From an uncultured Carboxylicivirga sp. (lineage in GTDB: Bacteria; Bacteroidota; Bacteroidia; Bacteroidales; Marinilabiliaceae): DNA of 64,000 nt. The first letter of the stretch is position 1, and the number at the start of each line of letters is the position of its first letter. Both the position numbers and the translations under genes were made by a program. The stretch covers positions 4,340,001 to 4,404,000 of the forward strand of contig NZ_OY771430.1 of assembly GCF_963674565.1 (NCBI RefSeq), given 5' to 3'. Positions 18,412 to 26,975 of the stretch are shown here, one piece after another. The notes under the pieces are model-generated. The model saw only the letters and a program-made list of their open reading frames with translations. It was not told the DNA's origin and did not search any database.

Positions 18412-18435
18412 AAAAAAAGCTGCCCATAAAGGCAG
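18412..18435 (-). terminator. Intrinsic terminator after the M3 peptidase gene
   Basis: CTGCC (18420-18424) pairs with GGCAG (18431-18435) and on the minus strand runs into seven T (18412-18418 reversed). It is 32 bp past the stop at 18467. Confidence 0.75.
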
Positions 18436-18466
18436 ATAATGTATTTATTTGAAGTTGTGTGAGTTC

Positions 18467-20581
18467 TTAATCTAAACCTCTTTGACGAAGAAGAGCTTCT
18501 ATTTTAGGTTCACGTCCGCGGAAATTCTTATACATTGTCATTGCATCTTCTGTTCCACCCATTTCAAGAATGTTTTCACGATAGGCGTTGGCTGTATTTT
18601 GATCGTAAAGACTTGTTTCTTTAAAAGCTTCAAAGGCATCTGCGTCCAATACACCCGACCATATATAACTATAGTATCCTGCCATGTATCCACCTCCAAA
18701 AACATGTTTGAAATAGGTTGATTTATAGCGTGAAATTATTTCCGGCATTAAGCCAATGCCCTTCAAATAATCTTCTTCAAATTTTACCGGATCAATTTCC
18801 TGAACTTTAGTTTGGGTGTGATAATTCATATCCAGTAAGGCAGCTGCCAGATATTCAACCGTTGCAAATCCTTGGTTAAAATGACCACTGTTTTTCAGTT
18901 TGTTGATTAATTCATCAGGGATAACATCACCGGTTTTATAATGGTGTGCATATTGCTTCATTACCTCAGGTTCGCCTGCCCAGTTTTCCATTATTTGAGA
19001 TGGAAGTTCAACAAAATCGCGAGGTACCGATGTGCCAGATAACATATTATAGGTACAGTCACTTAAAAGCTGATGTAAACTGTGTCCGAATTCATGAAAT
19101 AAAGTAGTTACTTCATCAAAACTCAAAAGTGCCGGTTTATCACCAATAGCAGGTGTAAAGTTACAAACAATGGTTACTACCGGTGGTATATTTTCACCAT
19201 TCTTACTATACTGTTTACGATAAGCTCCGCACCATGCTCCCTGGCTTTTGGTTGCTCTCGGGTGCCAATCCATATAAAGAATTCCTTTATGCGAACCATC
19301 TGCTTCTTTTACTTCAAAGGCTTGTGCATCGGGATGAGGTTTTGGGAAATCCCCTTTGATCTCTTCAAACTGCAGACCAAATAATTTACCTGCCAAATCG
19401 AATGCTCCATCACGAACGTTGCTCAATTCAAAGTAAGGACGAATTTCATTTTCATCCAGGTTGTATTTTTCCTGACGAACTTTTTCAGCATAGTACCACC
19501 AATCCCATGATTGAAGCTTGAAATTGCTTCCTTCGCGGTCAATGATTTTCTGCATTTCTGCACGTTCTTTTTTAGCCACCGGAATCGCTTTATCCCATAA
19601 TTGCTCAAGTAATTCATAAACGTTGTCAGCATTTTTTGCCATACGCTCTTCCAGAACAAAATCGGCATAGCTGTTGTAACCCAGTAGGTTGGCTTTTTCA
19701 ACACGAAGATTGGTTAATTCAACCAAAATATTCTTGTTATCATTACCATTATCGTTATTCCCTCTCATGTAATAGCCTTTGTATAGCTTTTCTCTTAAAT
19801 TACGGTTTTGGGCATATGATAAGAAAGGTAACATACTTGGTTTTTGCGTTGTGAAAACCCATTTTCCTTCTAAATCCATTGCTTTTGCTGTTTCTGCAGC
19901 TGCAATAATTGAAGATTCAGGTAATCCAGCCAAATCCTCTTTCTTGTCAACTACTAATTTAAATGCGTTTGTTTCGGCCAAAACATTCATGTTAAATTGA
20001 TTGCTCAATTCTGACAGGCGCATATTTATTTTGCGAAGTTGTTCAGCTTGCTCTCCTTTAAGATTTACCCCACTACGGATAAAGCCTTTATATGTTTTTT
20101 CAAGTAATATTGATTGCTCTGTGGTAAGGTCAAGTTGATTTTTTTGAGTGTAAACTTCCTGTACCCTTTTAAAGAGAGCAGGATTCATATTAATGTCATC
20201 ATTATGAATACTAAGTCTTTTAAGAATTTCAGGAGCAACGGCTAAAAGAGAATCTGTTCCGTGTGCCGATTTTAAGGAGAAGAATACGGAAGATACTTCA
20301 CTTAACAGATTACCGGTGTAATCCAATGCTACAATGGTATTCTCAAAAGAGGGTGCTTCACTATTATTAATAATAGCTTCAACCTCTTCTTTTTGTTGTT
20401 CCATTCCTTTTTCAAAAGCAGGAAGAAAGTGTTCAACCTTTATTTCTTCAAAAGGAGGTACATTAAATTTGGTATTGTATTTGGCAAAAAAAGGATTCAT
20501 ATCCGTTTCAGTTTTTTGGTTCGTTTTGCATCCACTTATAACAAATGATGCGACCAAAGCTAATGCTAAGATTTGTTTCAT
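18467..20581 (-). CDS. M3-family metallopeptidase (Dcp-like), lipoprotein
   Basis: A 704-aa exported zinc peptidase with signal peptide and lipobox VISGC, so it is anchored in the cell envelope. The M3 active site TLFHEFGHSLHQLL is near residue 495, and the downstream Glu ligand region (SQIMENWAGEPE) is present. Length and the N-terminal NPFFAKYNTKFNVPPFEEIK segment match peptidyl-dipeptidase Dcp / oligopeptidase A relatives. It should cut dipeptides or small fragments from peptides in the periplasm. It is a monocistronic gene with its own terminator and is divergent from lipA. Confidence 0.92.
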   Translation of the reverse strand: MKQILALALVASFVISGCKTNQKTETDMNPFFAKYNTKFNVPPFEEIKVEHFLPAFEKGMEQQKEEVEAIINNSEAPSFENTIVALDYTGNLLSEVSSVFFSLKSAHGTDSLLAVAPEILKRLSIHNDDINMNPALFKRVQEVYTQKNQLDLTTEQSILLEKTYKGFIRSGVNLKGEQAEQLRKINMRLSELSNQFNMNVLAETNAFKLVVDKKEDLAGLPESSIIAAAETAKAMDLEGKWVFTTQKPSMLPFLSYAQNRNLREKLYKGYYMRGNNDNGNDNKNILVELTNLRVEKANLLGYNSYADFVLEERMAKNADNVYELLEQLWDKAIPVAKKERAEMQKIIDREGSNFKLQSWDWWYYAEKVRQEKYNLDENEIRPYFELSNVRDGAFDLAGKLFGLQFEEIKGDFPKPHPDAQAFEVKEADGSHKGILYMDWHPRATKSQGAWCGAYRKQYSKNGENIPPVVTIVCNFTPAIGDKPALLSFDEVTTLFHEFGHSLHQLLSDCTYNMLSGTSVPRDFVELPSQIMENWAGEPEVMKQYAHHYKTGDVIPDELINKLKNSGHFNQGFATVEYLAAALLDMNYHTQTKVQEIDPVKFEEDYLKGIGLMPEIISRYKSTYFKHVFGGGYMAGYYSYIWSGVLDADAFEAFKETSLYDQNTANAYRENILEMGGTEDAMTMYKNFRGREPKIEALLRQRGLD

Positions 20582-20854
20582 TCTATATATTTATAATATT
20601 ACGTGATTGTTGTTTCCCAAAGAACCTGCAATTTAATATTTTGTTCTAAACTGTAATATGACAAAATTCAGGTTGTTACCGGTTGTGTTAAGGCACTTTA
20701 CATTTTTGTAATCTGTAAGTGTATGAACATTGAAGAAACTGTGCTGTTTCCATTCGTAACAGTTATTGGTTAATACCAAATATTATTCATGTTTTAAGAG
20801 CCGAATTTTAAGTATTATTGTCGAAATATTTGGCTATAAAGAGTTTTAAGAGAA

Positions 20855-21721
20855 ATGGTGAAAATAAAAAGCAGGGTATCCAAACCTGATTGGCTAAAAA
20901 TTCAATTGCCGAACACAGCGGATTATAATTGGATGCATAAAACCATACGAGATAATAAATTACATACGATTTGTACGAGTGGTAAATGTCCTAATGCTGC
21001 AGAGTGTTGGGGTAACGGAACTGCTACTTTTATGATTCTCGGAGACATCTGTACGCGTGCATGTAAATTCTGTAATGTAAAAACCGGGAAACCAAATCCG
21101 GTTGATTTGAAAGAACCTCTCAGAATAGCAAGATCTATACAGATAATGAAATTAAAGCATGCAGTAATAACTTCAGTTGACAGGGATGACTTGGAAGATG
21201 GAGGAGCTGAAATATGGGCAGCCACCATTAGAAAAACAAAAGAGCTTAATCCAAATACAACAATGGAAGTTTTAATTCCAGATTTTAATGGTTTACATCA
21301 TTTAGTTCAAACTGTTATGGATGCTCAGCCTGAAGTTATCTCTCATAATCTTGAGACAGTAAGGAGATTGACCCCTGTAATACGAACTAAAGCTAAATAC
21401 GACATTAGTTTACGAACTTTAAAATATGTTGCCGACGCAGGTATGGTTGCTAAATCCGGTATTATGCTTGGATTAGGCGAAAAGGAGGAAGAAGTGTATG
21501 AAACTATGGATGATCTTCTGTCGGTAGGAGTAAAAGTAATGACGATCGGGCAGTATCTTCAACCGACTCAAAACCACTTACCTGTTGCAGAATATATAAC
21601 GCCTGAACAGTTTAAGAAATATGAGCAGGTGGGTTTGGAAAAAGGATTTAAATATGTTGAAAGTGGCCCATTGGTTCGATCATCTTATCATGCTGATAAA
21701 CACATTAATGCATTAAAATAA
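20855..21721 (+). CDS. lipA: Lipoyl synthase
   Basis: A 288-aa radical SAM enzyme that inserts two sulfurs into the octanoyl chain on lipoyl domains. The auxiliary cluster CTSGKCPNAAEC (Cx4Cx5C, from ~residue 40) and the radical SAM cluster CTRACKFC (Cx3Cx2C, from ~residue 66) are both complete, and the C-terminal RSSYHA motif is present. lipB starts 4 bp after its stop, so both act in one operon and one pathway: LipB transfers octanoate, LipA makes lipoate. Length is normal. Confidence 0.98.
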   Translation: MVKIKSRVSKPDWLKIQLPNTADYNWMHKTIRDNKLHTICTSGKCPNAAECWGNGTATFMILGDICTRACKFCNVKTGKPNPVDLKEPLRIARSIQIMKLKHAVITSVDRDDLEDGGAEIWAATIRKTKELNPNTTMEVLIPDFNGLHHLVQTVMDAQPEVISHNLETVRRLTPVIRTKAKYDISLRTLKYVADAGMVAKSGIMLGLGEKEEEVYETMDDLLSVGVKVMTIGQYLQPTQNHLPVAEYITPEQFKKYEQVGLEKGFKYVESGPLVRSSYHADKHINALK

Positions 21722-21725
21722 TTAT

Positions 21726-22433
21726 ATGAATCCCGCCATTACTATTTTTGAAGATTTAGGAATCAGTGATTATAAAAAAGTCTGGGATTACCAGGAGGAG
21801 CTTTTTGCAAAAGTAGTTGATACAAAATTGTATAATCGTGAAAATCTAAATGTATTAAAAGAAGTAGTTAATCATTTATTGTTTGTTGAGCATCCTCATG
21901 TTTATACATTGGGCAAAAGTGGTGTTCAGAATAATTTGTTGATTAATGAGCAATTCCTGAAGCAGATAAATGCAACTTTTTATAAGATTAACAGAGGGGG
22001 CGATATCACTTATCATGGACCCGGTCAAATCGTTGGTTATCCAATCTTCGATTTAGAAATGATGGAGCTACAAGTGAAGAGTTATATTCATAATCTTGAA
22101 GAAAGCATAATTGAAACTGTTGCAGAGTATGGTATTGAGGGTGAACGATTGGAAGGCGCTACCGGAGTGTGGCTGGATACAAAAGTTCCTGGAAAAGCTA
22201 GAAAAATTTGTGCTATTGGTGTAAAAGCCAGTCGTTATGTTTCGATGCACGGATTTGCACTCAATGTAAATACAGATCTAAACTATTTCAATCATATTAA
22301 TCCATGTGGTTTTGTTGATAAGGGTGTAACATCCCTTCAGAAAGAATTGGATAGAAGTTTGGATATAGTTGAAGTAAAAGATATACTGTTGAAAAAAATA
22401 TCAAAAATATTTAATCTTGAATTAAGGAAGTGA
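21726..22433 (+). CDS. lipB: Octanoyl-ACP:protein N-octanoyltransferase
   Basis: A 235-aa transferase that moves octanoate from ACP to lipoyl domains of 2-oxoacid dehydrogenases and GcvH. Motifs are RGGDITYHGPGQIVGYPIFD, the lysine region RKICAIGVKASR, and the catalytic Cys in INPCGFVDKGVTS. It is coupled to lipA. Confidence 0.97.
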   Translation: MNPAITIFEDLGISDYKKVWDYQEELFAKVVDTKLYNRENLNVLKEVVNHLLFVEHPHVYTLGKSGVQNNLLINEQFLKQINATFYKINRGGDITYHGPGQIVGYPIFDLEMMELQVKSYIHNLEESIIETVAEYGIEGERLEGATGVWLDTKVPGKARKICAIGVKASRYVSMHGFALNVNTDLNYFNHINPCGFVDKGVTSLQKELDRSLDIVEVKDILLKKISKIFNLELRK

Positions 22434-22558
22434 CGGCTAATTATATAACTTGCTTATTAATTCAAATAAGACGTAACAAAAAAGTATTATTTTATAACGT
22501 TTCTTTGATTTAAGTAAATTTTTAGAAAAATTTGAGGTCATAAACGGGCTTATTATTA

Positions 22559-24286
22559 ATGGAAAAAAGGTGGAGCATAAAACCCGAGAGTGACCCAGAA
22601 ATGGTTAATCACTTAGCCGAGGTTCTCAATATAAATCATGTGTTGGCCAATCTCTTGGTGCAGCGAGGGGTGACAAACTATGATGAAGCCAAGGCATTTT
22701 TTCGCCCGAAACTTACTGATTTGCACAATCCATTTCTAATGAAGGATATGGAAAAAGCTGTGCACCGAATAAATAAAGCATTTGATCAACATGAAGATAT
22801 CATGATCTATGGAGATTATGATGTAGATGGAACAACCAGTGTTGCTTTGGTTTATTCATTTCTTAAAGTACATTACGAAAAATTGCAGTTTTATATTCCT
22901 AATCGTTATGAAGAGGGGTATGGAATTTCTTATAAAGGAATAGATTTTGCTGCAGAACAGGGAATTACGTTGGTAATTGCTCTCGACTGTGGTATTAAGG
23001 CGGTTGAGAAAGTTGCTTATGCTAAAGAAAAAGGAATAGATTTTATTATATGTGATCATCATACGCCCGGTGATGAATTGCCAAGTGCGGCAGCTTGTCT
23101 GGATCCAAAACGTAGTGATTGTCATTACCCTGATAAAAACCTTTCAGGTTGTGGGGTAGGCTTTAAACTGATGCAGGCGTTTTGTCGTTTTAATGATTTT
23201 AAGGAGTCTCAGCTTTATGATTTAATTGACTTGGTAGCTGTTAGTATTGCATCGGATATTGTTCCTATTATCGGCGAAAACAGAATTCTGGCATATTATG
23301 GGTTACAAAAACTGAATTCCAGTCCAGGTATTGGTCTTAAATCTATTATTAAGATTGCCGGAATGGAAGGTAGAGAAATCACCATCAGCGATATAGTCTT
23401 TAAGATAGGACCACGGATAAATGCTGCAGGAAGGATTGATGCCGGAAGTGATGCAGTTGAATTATTGGTGTGCGATCAGGAGAATGAACATCTGGTTAAA
23501 GAGATGAGTGAAAACATTGATGCCAGTAATGAAACCCGCAAAGATCTTGATCGAAGTATAACAATTGAGGCTCACGAATTAATTGCTAATAACGAAGAGC
23601 TTTTAAATAAGAAATCAACCATATTATTTAATGCTAACTGGCATAAGGGAGTTATTGGAATTGTGGCTTCAAGGCTTACAGAATCCTTTTATCGACCTAC
23701 CATTATCTTGACAGAATCAAAAGGTTTTGCAACAGGAAGCGCCCGATCCGTTGAGGGTTTTGATTTATATAAAGCAATTGAGTCATGTAGTGATTTACTT
23801 GAGAATTTTGGGGGACACATGTATGCTGCCGGCTTAACCTTAAAAATTGAGAATATTCCATTATTTAAGGAACGGTTTGAACAATATGTTGAGGATAATA
23901 TACAGCCCGAACAGTTAGTGCCGCAAATTGACGTTGATTCTCTTTTGCATTTAAAAGATATTACACCAAAGTTTAATCGTATTTTAAAGCAATTCAGGCC
24001 TTTCGGTCCTGGTAATATGAAACCGGTTTTTGTTACACGAAATGTTTTTGATTACGGAACCAGTAAAGCGGTAGGTAAGGATAAAGATCATTTAAAGCTT
24101 GAATTAATAGAAGAGCATTCTGCAGCTATCAAACAAGGTATTGCCTTTTCGATGGGTAATGCCTTAAAAAAGATTAAAGAAAACAGTGCTTTTGATATTT
24201 GTTATACGGTAGAAGAAAATTTCTATAATGGTATTACCACTCTTCAGGTAATGTTAAAGGATATAAAATTCCAGGATCGAGGTTAA
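22559..24286 (+). CDS. recJ: Single-stranded-DNA-specific 5'-3' exonuclease RecJ
   Basis: A 575-aa DHH-family nuclease for recombination and mismatch repair. Visible motifs are IYGDYDVDGTTS, ALDCGIK, the name motif ICDHHTPG, and the DHHA1 segment around RINAAGRIDAGSDAVELL through GSARSVEGFDLYKAIESC and NFGGHMYAAG. The length is typical for RecJ. It stands 126 bp after lipB and could be in the same transcript. Confidence 0.97.
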   Translation: MEKRWSIKPESDPEMVNHLAEVLNINHVLANLLVQRGVTNYDEAKAFFRPKLTDLHNPFLMKDMEKAVHRINKAFDQHEDIMIYGDYDVDGTTSVALVYSFLKVHYEKLQFYIPNRYEEGYGISYKGIDFAAEQGITLVIALDCGIKAVEKVAYAKEKGIDFIICDHHTPGDELPSAAACLDPKRSDCHYPDKNLSGCGVGFKLMQAFCRFNDFKESQLYDLIDLVAVSIASDIVPIIGENRILAYYGLQKLNSSPGIGLKSIIKIAGMEGREITISDIVFKIGPRINAAGRIDAGSDAVELLVCDQENEHLVKEMSENIDASNETRKDLDRSITIEAHELIANNEELLNKKSTILFNANWHKGVIGIVASRLTESFYRPTIILTESKGFATGSARSVEGFDLYKAIESCSDLLENFGGHMYAAGLTLKIENIPLFKERFEQYVEDNIQPEQLVPQIDVDSLLHLKDITPKFNRILKQFRPFGPGNMKPVFVTRNVFDYGTSKAVGKDKDHLKLELIEEHSAAIKQGIAFSMGNALKKIKENSAFDICYTVEENFYNGITTLQVMLKDIKFQDRG

Positions 24287-25004
24287 AATAACTTCACAAT
24301 TTTTGATTCAAGACCCATATTTTAGGTTTTTTATTATGTAGAATGGTTTTAAATAATCTCTTTTTAAATTTTTATTGAAAAAATATTAAAAAGGGGGTTA
24401 ATTTGTATAAATATGCTTAAATGATAAATATTGATTAAATTTATAGGGGGTCTAATGAAAAAATTAACATTATTATTAAATTATCTCTCCTTTTAAAAGG
24501 GGTTAAAAAATTTATATGTGAATATTGGAAATATTTAAATTAGTCCTTATTAGCTTCTATTTGTCAGTTAAGTTTGGGAAGGATTAAATTTTATATATAT
24601 TTAACAAACGGAAAAGATTACCCTTTCCCTTAAATCAGATAAAAATCCAAATGATAAAAGGCTTTGCATTGCAAAGCCTTTTATCATTTACTTGTACTTC
24701 ATTGTTTTATAACAGCATATTTTCCAAAAAATATATGATAAGCTATTGACTTATTATTTTCAATAAAAAGTGCCGATTTCAAAGCAGTCTTAATATTTGT
24801 TAAATCATAGATCTTTATTTTGATATTGAATATTAGATTCTCTGGAGAACCTACTATTATTGGAATTGGTAATTTTATGCTTTCCTGAGAGTTAGAAAAT
24901 ATCAAATTTAATATTGAAATAGATTCTATTCATATTTCTTCTGCTGTTTGATTAAAATATTATTACGATTACATATATTGTATAATTAATCAAATTCAAT
25001 TCCT
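24287..25004. other. 718-bp intergenic region
   Basis: Very AT-rich. It holds the large hairpin at 24651-24687 and a minus-strand open stretch (24699-24905) that lacks an ATG start (only TTG) and is blocked by a stop just upstream. That stretch reads plausibly as the tail of a beta-rich protein (LIFNIKIKIYDLTNIKTALK) and ends next to the hairpin, so it may be a gene remnant. Nothing else is supported. Confidence 0.5.
24651..24687. terminator. Long perfect hairpin, probable bidirectional terminator
   Basis: Two 17-bp perfect arms (24651-24667 and 24671-24687) enclose the three bases ATT; the arms contain AAAAGGC / GCCTTTT. It lies 365 bp after recJ and 12 bp from the open stretch ending at 24699 on the other strand. 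Confidence 0.6.
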
Positions 25005-25399
25005 ATGGCAACAATGAACTTACAACAATGCAAAGTTTGTACTAAACGAAAATTCAATTCATCTATTGGCTTAATATGTGGACTGACAAATGAGAAACCC
25101 AATTTTATTGGTCGCTGCGAAGAAGGAGAGCTGGATGAGAACGAAGCGAAAAGACTTCAAAAATTGCAAGAAGAAGCAGAGGAGGAAGAAATGTCAGGAG
25201 GATTTTTAGGTCCTGAAAAACATGGAATGAAAAAGGTGTTTTAGGTGGTGTTGTGATGATAGTGATTGCGATTCTATGGTTTTTTGGAGGTTTAGCTGCC
25301 GGATATATCTTTTACTATCCACCAATTCTTTTTATTATTGGTATTGTTGCTTTAATTAAAGGAATAGTTGAAGGAAATTTGGCAGGTAAGAAAAAATAA
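25005..25399 (+). pseudogene. Four-Cys ribbon + membrane-tail protein split by a -1 frame change
   Basis: The first frame (25005-25244) encodes 79 aa: a Zn-ribbon-like C9-x2-C12 ... C25 ... C38 pattern (QQCKVCTKRKF; LICGLTNEKP; GRCEEGELDE), a Glu-rich helix, then GPEKHGMKKVF and stop. The -1 frame continues at once with GVLGGVVMIVIAILWFFGGL and a second hydrophobic stretch, ending at 25399. A -1 shift at G-AAA-AAG (25229-25235) gives one ~130-aa protein reading ...GMKKGVLGGVVMIVIA.... The switch must fall between 25217 (after the last -1-frame stop) and 25241. From general memory, related small Bacteroidota proteins are single chains with this layout. If not a fusion, the tail could be made from ATG at 25256 (47 aa). 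Indel, sequencing error or programmed frameshift are all possible. Confidence 0.65.
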
Positions 25400-25497
25400 C
25401 TTTTAAAAGTAGTGCTTATATCTTATTGTTTATTTGAATAATAGAGAAGTAATACGCATTCATAAATAAAATAAGCATAATTTTATTGCGAAAGGCT

Positions 25498-25528
25498 TTT
25501 GATAATATGAAATTCCTTTCTATTTTTG
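25498..25528 (+). promoter_or_regulatory. Promoter of the tRNA gene
   Basis: TTTG (25498-25501), exactly 19 nt, then TATTTTTG (25521-25528) is a consensus Bacteroidota promoter. It is 34 bp upstream of the tRNA. Confidence 0.75.
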
Positions 25529-25562
25529 CATCCGCTGAAAAGGTATTAAGCCTTTTGATGCC

Positions 25563-25648
<86 letters not shown>

Positions 25649-25662
<14 letters not shown>

Positions 25663-25683
25663 TAAGAAGTAACTGCTTTTTTT
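25649..25683 (+). terminator. Intrinsic terminator of the tRNA gene
   Basis: AGCAGTTAC pairs with GTAACTGCT around an 11-nt loop and is followed by seven T (25677-25683). The left stem arm lies inside the attachment repeat; the right arm is specific to this copy. Confidence 0.85.
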
Positions 25684-25684
25684 G

Positions 25685-25705
25685 TTTGCACTTAATTTGC
25701 ACTTA
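25685..25705 (+). repeat. Candidate integrase arm-type site, left end
   Basis: A 21-bp stretch holding two tandem TTTGCACTTA units, identical and in the same orientation as 39280-39300 next to the integrase gene. Its presence just inside both junctions fits arm-binding sites of a tyrosine recombinase. Confidence 0.65.
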
Positions 25706-25866
25706 ACATTTGTAAGTTGTTGATTTAATAATTTTTAACACAATTTGAGTGATTTTGAATAGTGTTTTTTGAATTTATATATTTTTTTTCTGCCAATAGA
25801 CAGAGCTCCCTTCCAAAGAAAAAATAGAAGGCATCAGCCTAATTAATTTTATTGCCCATTGTTATC

Positions 25867-26011
25867 TGCCGTATAGTGTATCGCTCCTCCGAAAGTTGGG
25901 AAAATAGACGGTTCGATTAATACAAGGGCGACAATTCTTGTCGTTTATATACCCTTGTTTATTAATTGAACAGTCGATTACCTTTTGAAGGAGGAGTGAT
26001 AACATACGGCA
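25867..26011. repeat. 145-bp nested inverted repeat
   Basis: The outer arms are TGCCGTAT (25867-25874) with ATACGGCA (26004-26011) and GCTCCTCC (25883-25890) with GGAGGAGT (25990-25997). The inner stem is 12 pairs (25911-25922 with 25960-25971), then CAAGGG/CCCTTG and CGACAA/TTGTCG closing on a 3-nt loop (25935-25937). Mismatches are few and some are G-T, as in a folded RNA or single strand. No protein fits here. Possible roles are a replication or transfer origin, or a structured RNA. Confidence 0.7.
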
Positions 26012-26221
26012 AATATATGTTTGCCTAATTTTAGAATCATAAAATAATAACCTGATATCCATTTATTTTGACTCATTTTGGCGCATTTTACATATTGTAA
26101 AACAGAGTTTGCTACTGTAATTTAATATGCTGTAATAAAGTTTTTAAACCAACGATTATGACAGTAAATGAAATATACAGAAGACACGCTTTTTTATACA
26201 TGCTTCAGCAAAGATGTTGTC

Positions 26222-26438
26222 GGCCATGGTTTCCGGCAAAAGCGTTCGGCATAAACCCGCGAAAATCAATTCCACACATTTCCTTTCCCTTCACACAGGC
26301 CCAACATCAAAAAGCTTGTTATTATTGCGTGCCGCAAAATTCAAGCCCTTTGCTCTGTCCGCTCAAAATCTGTTTGAATTGATTTTCTGCCTGCCCTGCA
26401 AGGCCATTTATTCCGTTGCCTTTTGCCAAACCATGACC
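26222..26438. repeat. 217-bp nested inverted repeat upstream of the mobilization genes
   Basis: The outer arms 26222-26242 and 26420-26438 pair at 18 of 19 positions with one 2-base bulge. A second stem of 12 perfect pairs joins 26261-26272 (GAAAATCAATTC) to 26376-26387, and an inner stem-loop is formed by TTGCG / CGCAA (26325-26337) inside AAGCTTG/CAAG. The region is clearly richer in G+C than its flanks and holds no credible protein. It is about 200 bp before the mob genes and may be part of the transfer or replication origin. Confidence 0.65.
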
Positions 26439-26576
26439 TTTCTGAAAAGTGGCTTACGCATGTAAAAAAAGCAACAATTTATGTAATTGAAAATAGATAA
26501 TGTTGATTATGAAACTAAAGGTAACTGAAAAGTATATTGACATCTGTCTCTTAAGCGAAGCTCTTAGCAAGTTTAT

Positions 26577-26595
26577 GTTTTGGTGAGACCAAAAC
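26577..26595 (+). other. Putative oriT inverted repeat
   Basis: GTTTTGGT-GAG-ACCAAAAC, perfect 8-bp arms with a 3-bp centre, lies 44 bp before the MobC start. Short inverted repeats next to nic upstream of mobC/relaxase genes are usual for mobilizable elements. The nick site is not identified. Confidence 0.5.
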
Positions 26596-26638
26596 CCCGA
26601 ATGACATCCCGTTGGTCTATAAAAACTGAAATACCTGA

Positions 26639-26974
26639 ATGATTAAGAAAGGTGGTCGCCCAAGGTTAAATCCTTCTAAAAAGAAGAAATACAAGGTGGA
26701 TGTAAAAATGTCTACGGAAGATTACTATACCTTAAAGTCAAAAGCCTCCAACGCAAGTATGACCATTAGTGAATACATGCGCCAGTGCATTCATTCCAGT
26801 TCTATACGAGAGAGAATGAATCCGGAACACCAAAAACTTATCCGTCAACTATGCGGAATGGCCAATAATCTGAACCAAATTGCCAGAAAAGCCAATGCGC
26901 AGGGATATGAGAATTCAAGAGAAGAGTACCTCCATCTGGCCCACCGAATTGATCATCTTCTAAACCAACTATAA
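26639..26974 (+). CDS. MobC-like relaxosome accessory protein
   Basis: A 111-aa basic protein. The N-terminal GGRPRLNPSKKKKYKVDVKM segment and the following helix (MTISEYMRQCI) are typical of ribbon-helix-helix MobC proteins, and the C-terminal half matches the MobC signature (LIRQLCGMANNLNQIARKAN). It binds oriT and helps the relaxase nick DNA. The relaxase starts 2 bp after its stop. Confidence 0.9.
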   Translation: MIKKGGRPRLNPSKKKKYKVDVKMSTEDYYTLKSKASNASMTISEYMRQCIHSSSIRERMNPEHQKLIRQLCGMANNLNQIARKANAQGYENSREEYLHLAHRIDHLLNQL

Positions 26975-26975
26975 C

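Noticed and set aside
24699..24905. 68-aa minus-strand ORF as a real gene
   Set aside because: Only a TTG start is available and a stop blocks extension upstream; kept only as a possible remnant in the intergenic entry.
25867..26011. Retron msr-msd
   Set aside because: The fold looks like one, but no reverse transcriptase gene is found in the island.
25862..26062. 66-aa minus-strand ORF
   Set aside because: It lies across the 145-bp inverted repeat; the apparent frame is a by-product of the fold.
26158..26465. Two overlapping plus-strand ORFs (74 and 83 aa)
   Set aside because: Composition is not protein-like, they overlap in different frames, and the DNA is a long nested inverted repeat, which explains the lack of stops better.
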